Origin: Telopea speciosissima
Taxonomy: Eukaryota; Streptophyta; Magnoliopsida; Proteales; Proteaceae
Assembly (NCBI RefSeq): GCF_018873765.1
Contig: NC_057925.1
Location: forward strand, 32,766,646 to 32,830,645
DNA: 64,000 nt
Direction of reading: 5' to 3'
A program made the position numbers and the translations under genes. Shown in pieces: positions 57,016 to 64,000 of this stretch (positions are counted from its first letter, which is position 1; each line of letters opens with the position of its first letter). The notes under the pieces were generated by a model. The model searched no databases, was not told the DNA's origin, and was given only the letters and a program-made list of their open reading frames with translations.

Positions 57016-57993
57016 CCTCCAATATCACCCTGCTCCACATCATGCTCATCTCCAAGCATAATCATCTCCTCCTCCTCTGGTGGATCACCCCCTGGCACCT
57101 TCATCTTCAGAATCGAGGTATTGTCGATAGGCCTGGACCTATCCTTCTCTGCATACTCACCCTCCAAAGGAACCTCGAAATGCCGAAAGACTAAAGTGAG
57201 GAACTTCCCATATGGAAGGTTCCCATCAGACGGGTTCTGTGCGTGATACAACATGACCTGAAGCAATAGATATGGGAGGTTTATGATCGGACCTCCTCTG
57301 CCAGCTCCCAATAGACAATATGTGATGTAGGCTGTCAGCATAGATATGCTACCCCTATTCCTGCCCTTGGGGTAGATATTGTAGGTATCACACCTACTGA
57401 TCACACGACCACTAGGCTTATAGGAAGCCTCAGACTTGAGTGTGCTCTCAGACCCAGTCAAAACCCTGAAGACCCTCCTCCTAGTCTCCAAGGAAAACAT
57501 CTCAAAAATGTCAACTCAAGGCTTATAGTAACACCTCTCTCCAGTATTGGGTAGTCCCAATATCCCTGCTAGTGAAGCAGTGGTCAAACTGATGTCCACT
57601 CCCTTCACCCTGCTCTCCAACCTGAACTCTTGTGCCCCAGATGGCACCAAGTTACAATAAAAGTACCGAACCAAGTTAGGGTAACAAGGCTCGGTAGGTG
57701 TCAACATAGAGGTCCAACCCAAAATATTGAACCTGGTAAAAAGACTGTACTGATGGAACTCATCCACCTGTACTACTCGGCCGTTCACAATCTTTAAGGA
57801 TCTAAAGTTCTTCCAATCCCTAGCATGCTCATAGTTAGAAAAGTGGAATCGATCGAACTCGGGTTCCTCCGAAGAGGAATCGTCCCTAGGTGAGGATGGT
57901 AGCACTGAGGATGATGAAGAATCCTCAGTCTCAACTCGAAGTCTCTTCTGTGCCACGGATTTCCTAGCCGTACGATGGCTAGTAGACATTTTG

Positions 57994-58108
57994 CTACAAA
58001 AAGAGAAGAAAAGAGGTAGTTAGGGCAAGAAAATTCAATAAAACCCTAGCTAATGTAAGGAGAAACAAAAAGAAACCTAGAATAGTGAAAGCAAGTAAGA
58101 AACCTTAC
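57994..58108 (-). other. Intron in the 5' leader of the antisense gene (copy D)
   Basis: GTAAGG...TTTTTGTAG, 115 bp, just before the ATG. The copy F equivalent is 117 bp with the same donor context. Conservation of both ends supports real splicing. Confidence 0.7.
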
Positions 58109-58248
58109 CTAAGCACGTGAGGATTCGCAAGGAACTCGAAGAAATGCAAGGATTTGGTGTGGGAACAGTCACACTACCCTCCAAGGAGCTTCTCCAAGTG
58201 TTTAGAGGAGTTTAGAAGAAGTTAGGTATGAAATGGGCCCCTCTCGGA

Positions 58249-58322
58249 CTCATATACCTGCGCCCCAATTCTCTGGGCGATGGCACTGGGCGATGTGCCT
58301 AACGCCCAGAGACATCGCCCAG
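58249..58322 (-). promoter_or_regulatory. Hairpin module and TATA-like box of antisense gene (copy D)
   Basis: Module 58270-58322 (CTGGGCGATG pairing with CATCGCCCAG). On the minus strand TATATGAG (58249-58256), then TCCGAGAG and CCCATTTCAT. The module edge is about 160 bp from the splice donor in both copies. Confidence 0.55.
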
Positions 58323-58964
58323 CGAATGCATTTTTGCTGTTTTTGAAAATTTGCACATAGGAACTTGGGTAATGCCTAAAATAGCCTTAATAGGCATGGA
58401 AACGTAAACTTTTATGAAATGATATAAAAAAAAATTTATAAAAAAAAATAATGAATAATTAAATAAATACAATAATGCATTATGAGATAAATCACTTATT
58501 GCCTAATGACCCATAAAAGGGGAAATGGCTATCACTTGGAAAATTCTAGCACAAGACACATAGGAATTTGAGATTTTCTTTTGGTGCCTAAATATTTAAT
58601 AAAAAAAATATGTATACGATTATTGGAAATAACTTGTATGTAAATAATTGATATTATGTGCATGATACTGTGATGTACAAATCAAATGGTGTGGTGCTAT
58701 GTGAAACTAAACATAGATATGTAGGTATGTTGTAATACATATTTACGACGTGCGAAGAGTGTAGGTCTTACCATACCCATAACCTAGGTCAGACCGGATT
58801 AGGACTAGTCAGGTTGTCAAGTTATTCTGAAAATAGTAGACGCTAAGGTACCTCAAGCCAACCTAATTATGTTTTTACTATTTGTAGTTGCTTATTTTTC
58901 CTATAGCCTGTACTTAATTCTTCTAATTAAGTATAACCTGATGCTTAGAACCTCTCTATTACAG
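58323..58964. other. Non-coding region before the sense leader exon
   Basis: AT-rich; no ORF conserved with copy F. It ends in a weak pyrimidine tract and ACAG. Confidence 0.45.
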
Positions 58965-59229
58965 AACCTATTAGCTCAGCCAAGCCTGGAGACCCTAACA
59001 CCATGATCTATATTAGACAGCTGAGAGAGAGATTGAGACGGATACGTCTAGTGCTACCCCGATCAGAGAACCAATTGGATTTTTATCTAGCCATTACTGC
59101 CATTAGTGGACCCAGGGAGCGAGACTTTTATATGTCCTTAGCTGAAGAAGTGAGAGCTGACATAGAGTACCTACTTGCGATGGAGTTTGTGATCGGAAGG
59201 AAACTGGAAAGGCTTGCCTATTAGAGCAG
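58965..59229 (+). CDS. Conserved leader exon with 73-codon ORF (copy D)
   Basis: Between acceptor CTATTACAG (58964) and donor CAG|GTAAGT (59229/59230), 265 nt. The ORF 59003-59224 reads MIYIRQLRERLRRIRLVLPR to KLERLAY and contains NQLDFYLAI, SGPRERDFYMSLAEEVR. No stops in 73 codons, same length as copy F, 52% identity. Upstream in-frame similarity reaches the acceptor. No database family recognised. It lies between the antisense gene and gag on the sense strand. Confidence 0.62.
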
Positions 59230-59508
59230 GTAAGTAATTAAAAGACTTTCTTTAAAAAATTTTGAAACCTCTCATATAGTGTCATGAATAGCTTACCATT
59301 ACATAAAATGTTAAGAAACAAGAACACAAACAAAAGATAGGAGAAACACCTCATAACAAATAGGAGAACATATCTAACAATATACCTTACTGGCAGACCC
59401 ACATGAATTCACTGGAATTGTGGACTAGACGTGTACATGTACTAACTAGGAATTAAATGTTGACCCCGATAAGCAATATTGGAATATTGAACATGCTGCT
59501 CTTTTCAG
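59230..59508 (+). other. Predicted intron between leader exon and gag (copy D)
   Basis: GTAAGT...CTCTTTTCAG, 279 bp. The acceptor is 10 nt before the gag ATG, and the same CTCTTTTCAG-A-AAGCAAC context occurs in copy F. Confidence 0.6.
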
Positions 59509-59518
59509 AGAAGCAACA

Positions 59519-60562
59519 ATGGTCAACACAAGGAAAGGATCACGAGGTGGTTGCGGTGGAAAACGCCCTCGCATTATACCAGAGGTACAACTACTTGATG
59601 GAACCGGGGCTCAAGATTTTGAAGCATCGGCTGCTTCATCAGAGGCACCAGCGGCTGCACGAGCCACTGCTGCAGCACCTCAACTGGGAATAGCAGCCGG
59701 TGAAGTAAACACTCTCATGACCATAATGATGCAGACCATGCAACAACAACAAGAATTGCTAGGCCAGATGTCTATGCAATTCAAAACTATGATGCATGAG
59801 CACACGACGCCACCTCCGCCACCCAACCGGCCAGTACATTTCCCACCACCTGTGCCTCAATGTTTAACAAAAAACTCTACCGCCAAGGTTATGGAGAGAT
59901 TCAAGAAACTCCAACCACCCGCGTTTTCCAAGATAACTTTAGAGGCGATGCAATCGAAACGGTGGATCAGTGCCCTAGAGAAGGCATTTGAAGTGCTTGA
60001 GTGCACAGATGCACAGAAGCTGATATGTGCAGGTTATCAGTTATAGAATGAGGCTGAAGCCTGGTGGAAGGCCACGAAGCCCAATTTGGAAGCCACGCAT
60101 CCAAATCCCACGTGGAACCATTTTAAAGAAGTCTTCTTCAAGAACTACTTCCCAAAGAGCTTCAGGGACAGGAAAGAAGCTGAGTTTACCGCACTGGTAC
60201 AAGGGACCAAGTTAGTGTTGGATTACCAACAATGGTTTGAAGACCTGTTCCACTTCGCTCCAGAACACCTGAGAGGGGATGTTAGTAAGGCAAAGAAATT
60301 TGAGAAGGGACTCAAAACCGAGATTGGATCGGTACTGTAAATTATGGACATCCGGGATTATGCTCAAATGGTCAACAAGGCAAAGACAATGGAAGACAGA
60401 TTTAGAGAGAAGGAGAAAGACAAAGCTGCGATGTCATCTGTAGGTAAGAGGCCAAATAATTTCCAGACCTATGGCTGGCCAAATAAAGCCTACCGTGGAA
60501 CCAATTCGTATTCCAACTCGACTCAATATCGTAGGCCGAATGTGGGTCAAACCTATAAGTAC
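59519..60562 (+). pseudogene. Gypsy gag, copy D element, truncated by insertion
   Basis: MVNTRKGSRGGCGGKRPRII start, Pro-rich linker, capsid region RWISALEKAFEVLECTDAQK, NHFKEVFFKNYFPKSFRDRK, LVLDYQQWFEDLFHFAPEHL, then YRRPNVGQTY before the zinc knuckle. TAG after ICAGYQL (shared with copy F) and TAA after IGSVL interrupt it. The reading is cut at 60562 by an LTR on the minus strand, so the zinc knuckle, protease and polymerase are displaced out of the window. Gag would form the particle core in the cytoplasm. Confidence 0.9.
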
Positions 60563-61931
60563 TGTGGTCCTCGCCATGACGGGGTTTTCGCAGCCTTATC
60601 GGTGACAAGAAGGATTATATGGGTAATGTTGTCAATGGACGAAAATGAAATCAGGGGATTGGGGTCATACATTAAAATATACAAAAATGATGTGAAGTTG
60701 CCACCTAGGGTTAGGGCCTAGGACCCATTAAGTGTAACCCTATCCGTTGTGAACGGAATCAGGCTACATGACTCCATATGGTCCGATTATAGGTTCTAGG
60801 TAAGGGGTCAGGTTACGAGTGTGGGAAGGTGTTAGGCACCCACCTCGCCCGGCCGAAACCGGTCTCTCTGTAATAGATGCTACAAAATGACAAAATACTC
60901 TCTCTCCCTTTTATTACGGGGGGAAACACTATGAACTACATTATGACATTATGAACTACATTAGATATACAAAATGTACACTAAAATGATGAGACACAAA
61001 AGGACTACATTGAATCGATAAAAAATGCAGTATTTATACCTGTGCGAATGTATTCCCTTGGCTCAGGGGAGACGGATGAATGCACCGAGGTCAATTCCTT
61101 TTGGGCAGAATAACGACTCTTTTAAGTAGTTTGGTAGTAAACAACTGGATAGAATAACGTCTGTAATGGGGGGTTTCACTTGTTATCCATGCACTGACGG
61201 GATAACTGACTCTAAGAGCAGAATCGCTCTACATTCGGATGGGTAATCGAAGGATCTACCCACGCCGAAAGGGCTTCACTCACTCACACACTCACAAGAG
61301 AAAGAGGGAGAAAAGAAGGTGAAAAAGGGAGAAAAAGGGATAGAAACCTCCTATGGAGGGTCTCCCTACCCGAGGAGCTTCTTCCAAATAAGGGAGGGTG
61401 ATCCTCTCCCCTGGCCAGATAACACCTCCATAGCGCCGTGGAGATGTCCACGGCTCCTTGGGAGACTTTTCCACAGCGCCGTGGGTGACGTCAGTAGGCT
61501 GATGTCACACCCATGGAAAAAGTACAGTGGTGCCGTAGTGGGTCCCCACAGTGCCGTGGAAATGTCCACCGCGCCGTGGGGGCGCAATGCCAATTTTCCT
61601 TGATTTTGGACCTTAAATGGGCTCCTTCAGCACTGGGGTTCTATCTGGGCCCGTGGGCTTTCTCTTCAGGGCTTTTCTTCTCCTTTTTGACTCCTTTTGA
61701 AAATTTTCTGTCGGGGGGCTGCCTGTCCCCTAGACCCCCATAGCCCGCTAACCGGCTAGCGAGACCGCAGTGGTTGGGGAAGGTGAGCAGTACCTCCTTC
61801 AGCATTTGGTAAAAGGGTCATTTTAGGGATGTTAGGGTGATTTGGCTTAGAGTCCTTCTTGAGAGAGATACCGATGTCTGTCCGTGTCCTATTCTCATCA
61901 TCGCCAAGCAGGTGACAAAATTCAGTGTCTA
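60563..61931 (-). mobile_element. 3' LTR of a Tat-like gypsy element (minus)
   Basis: On the minus strand it starts TATAGACACTGAATTTTGTC (TG mutated to TA) and ends GAGGACCACA at 60563. It aligns with 25307-26692, including the TGTGGGAAGGTGTTAGGCAC region and the TGGCAACTTC counterpart of TGGCGACTCC at 60694. AGTAC (60558-60562) is the likely left target duplication; the partner lies beyond the window. It interrupts gypsy gag. Confidence 0.85.
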
Positions 61932-64000
61932 TAGTTTGCCCCTCTTTGGTCGAGGCCTGTGCCAACAGCCGAAGGGTAAAGATAAAAGACCAACTAATTT
62001 TGTCACCAAGAACATGTACTGCTGACGCTTTGCTCAAAGGTGGTAGAGTTTCCAAAACAGACGGTTAATCACGATGAAAACCTCAAAAGAAAAACTCTCG
62101 AAAAACCAAATCTTCATTATGTGATCAGAAATGTGAAGATCGAACTACACACGAGTATAGTGAAGATAAAAAATGTTAACGATTAACTTGTACATGAGTA
62201 CAAGGAAAATCAGATAATGGATCGATCTTATACACGAGTACAAAGAGGATCATGATGGTGGGTCAATCTGTACACGAGTATAATGGAGACCAAAAGATTC
62301 ATGGGGTGATCAAACTATACACAAGTATAGTGAAGATCATAAATGTTAAGGATTAACTCGTACACGAGTACAAGGAAAATCAGATAATGGATCGATCTTG
62401 TACACGAGTACAAAGAGGATCAGGATGATGGGTCAATCTGTACACGAGTACAATGGAGACCAAAAGATTCATGGGGTGATCAAACTATACATGAGTATAT
62501 TGAAGATTAGAAATGTTAATGATTAACTCGTACATGAGTATAAGAAAAATCAGATAATGGATCAATCTTGTACACGAGTACAAAGGGGATCAGAAGACTC
62601 AAATGGTAATCTATCTATAAACGAGTGTAGTTGTAATTAGAATAATCAATGGGGAATTAAGCTATGTATGAGTATAGCAAGGATCAAAAGGATCAAATTG
62701 CACGAGAGTGCGAAACCATGCGTGAATCTGGTATAATCGAAAGATCAAACTAACAGTGATCCAAAAAACCAAATGCGCATGAGTGCAGAAGTGGTTAAGG
62801 GCTTGGTCAAACTATACACGGGGCCAAATGATTGGAGTACGTGAACTCAACAGTAATCAGATAGTCTAATCGCACGTGAGTGCAGGAATGATTGAAGGTT
62901 TGGTCAAACCGTACGAGGGTCTGATGGAATTAAATGATCAGAGACCAAGCTACATATGAGTTCTACCATGATTAGATGAGTAGGTTGCATGCAAGTATAA
63001 TGGAAATGAGAACTCAGATGGTTTATGATCAAGACATTGGTTAGGGAAACGCAATCCTATGCATGTGTAGCCATGATGAAAATGGAAAAGCAATCCAACA
63101 TGTATACCATTAGATGCCAAGTAGTACATGGGCACTATGGTGATGAAAATTAGATAGTATATGAGTGTTGTCATAATCAGAATGCTGAAATGCTTAAAGG
63201 ACAATGCAATCTTATGCACACGGATCCATGATGTCAATGGCAAAGAAGTCTACCATTAAAACTCAGGTAGTTTGTATTATGATCCAAAATGCAACAAAAA
63301 GAGTAATTTTTATTATTATTATTATTATTTATTTATTTTTTATTTGTTATTTTTATTATTTGTTATTTTTTTTGCATGCAAAGGGAATCATAGTCCTCAT
63401 GCAAACAGGAAAACACAATCTCATGCAAGTAATCAATTTTATGCAAATGTTTATGATACAAATAAAGCAATCACATGCAACCATAGGTACTTACCAATAT
63501 TCTCCATTTTTGTGTTGCACAAGACTTGTCTTTCACAAAAGCTTAGTGAACAATTGCATGTTACAACATCACAAAAAAAAACCTTGGCAGAGAAATCTAG
63601 GATTTACTCGAACAATTTTATTTTCTCTTTTTTTTTTTATATTTTTATTTTTTAAAAAAAACTTTATTTGTTAGAGAAATTTATTTTGAATACTTATAGT
63701 TATTCACATTCTGACTTAGTAATGCACAATTCCACATAGGCATATTATTTACATCCTCTTACACATGTAGGCTCGACAAACATCGATTGGCCAACATTGA
63801 ATGGGTGTTGGGTGAACTTTTGGCAAAGCAAGTCAAAGGATAAATTGAAGGAATGTGTATGAACAAGATGGGTGGATAGGTTACCCTTCCCTTCCTTCAT
63901 GGAGAGTCATGGCATTTTATCCTAGACAGTATCATCCTTCTCCGTTTGTACGGTCATTTCGCCCTTTAGGCTGAGACTCTTCATGATTGGGAGTCGATCC
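61932..64000 (-). mobile_element. Tat-like element interior, non-coding 3' region
   Basis: Next to the LTR is the polypurine-like AAAGAGGGGCAAAC (minus), then tandem repeats (62138 on), then AT-rich sequence with an ATT microsatellite (63310-63330). No pol domain is reached before the window ends. Long repeat-bearing 3' regions are typical of Tat/Ogre gypsy elements. Confidence 0.72.
62138..62620 (-). repeat. 170-bp higher-order tandem repeat built from ~42-bp units
   Basis: GATC(A/G)AACTA-ACAC-AGTATA starts at 62138, 62308 and 62478, an exact 170-bp period. Each unit contains four sub-units centred on near-palindromic GTACACGAGTAC, about 42 bp apart, each ending near a GATC or GACC. Diverged single units continue to about 63010 (GCACGTGAGTGCAG, GCATGAGTGCAG forms). 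Confidence 0.9.

Larger units (their letters stand above)
53209..57989 (-). pseudogene. Antisense gene of gypsy element D, split by a solo LTR
   Basis: ATG 57989 starts MSTSHRTARKSVAQKRLRVE. It then has EEPEFDRFHFSNYEHARDWK, FTRFNILGWTSMLTPTEPCY, LASLAGILGLPNTGE-like sequence, YNIYPKGRNRGSISMLTAYI and NLPYGKFLTLVFRHFEV. A TAG sits after CYYKP (57518-57516). The frame is interrupted at 57016 by LTR E and resumes at 53531, with more TAGs and a natural end at 53209. A 115-bp intron (57994-58108) precedes the ATG, with donor CTTAG|GTAAGG as in copy F. The protein is likely nuclear or element-encoded; function unknown. It resembles the 'putative plant transposon protein' group from recall. Confidence 0.85.

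Noticed and set aside
62138..63010. CRISPR-like array
   Set aside because: Repeats are imperfect with no unique spacers. The 170-bp periodicity and the plant retroelement context make it a tandem repeat.
63204..63674. 156- and 127-codon ORFs near the right end
   Set aside because: They are translations of AT microsatellite and poly-T sequence (runs of Ile, Tyr, Phe) with no family features.

Overview
The window is flowering-plant nuclear DNA from a large, repeat-rich genome. It shows GT-AG introns, Ty1/copia, Ty3/gypsy, Mutator-like (MULE) and hAT elements nested in one another, CAG/TGG nonsense decay in dead copies, and fragments of ordinary plant genes. It has no bacterial, organellar or viral gene organisation. 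I cannot name the species.

Layout. 1-680: degenerate CGAGAT-type repeats; about 690-1172: broken copia gag. 2371-5629: complete but non-coding LTR element (minus; TSD ATTAC). 6099-6659: exons 1-2 of a 4'-phosphopantetheinyl transferase gene (minus). 7251-7703: dead type II peroxiredoxin (minus), with a 243-bp tandem duplication beside it. 8597-19037: 10.4-kb MULE with terminal inverted repeats of about 320-337 bp, a perfect 9-bp TSD, a decayed transposase, and GRF-finger and RNase-H-like passengers. 19141-24276: hAT-like element split by a 4-kb solo gypsy LTR. 24444-27139: solo LTR split by a second solo LTR of another family (25307-26692). 27145-29250: copia debris. 29252-29331: tRNA-like sequence touching an LTR. 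29330-43063: fragments of a giant-LTR gypsy family, including a decayed gag-pol on the minus strand (34470-39509) with a 633-bp hAT inside the integrase. 43060-44732: 3' end of a second gypsy family (called Tat-like here). 44733-47415: giant LTR fragment. 47416-49600: mostly unassigned, with a small dead plant gene (48367-48753). 49601-60562: the best-preserved giant-LTR gypsy element, with its 5' LTR, PBS, antisense gene, leader exon and gag; a 3.5-kb solo LTR of the same family sits inside the antisense gene. 60563-64000: Tat-like element on the minus strand with 170-bp higher-order tandem repeats.

The most unusual content is the giant-LTR gypsy family (LTRs of about 3.3-4.0 kb, PBS matching initiator tRNA-Met). 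Comparing copies inside the window shows four things. (1) A gene antisense to gag-pol lies right after the PBS, with a conserved TATA-like box, a 115/117-bp intron before its ATG and a conserved protein. (2) A sense 265/267-nt leader exon carrying an ungapped 73-codon ORF is bounded by conserved splice sites and followed by a 276-279-bp intron before gag. (3) Each LTR carries three to five copies of a hairpin-forming module of about 40-60 bp, whose sequence type is shared within one LTR but differs between LTRs. (4) The same module sits just upstream of the antisense gene's TATA-like box. All coding copies here are damaged, so this describes the family's design rather than a live element.

Of the conventional host genes, only the phosphopantetheinyl transferase exons look undamaged. 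Its later exons were not found, and the next sequence downstream in its direction is an LTR element.
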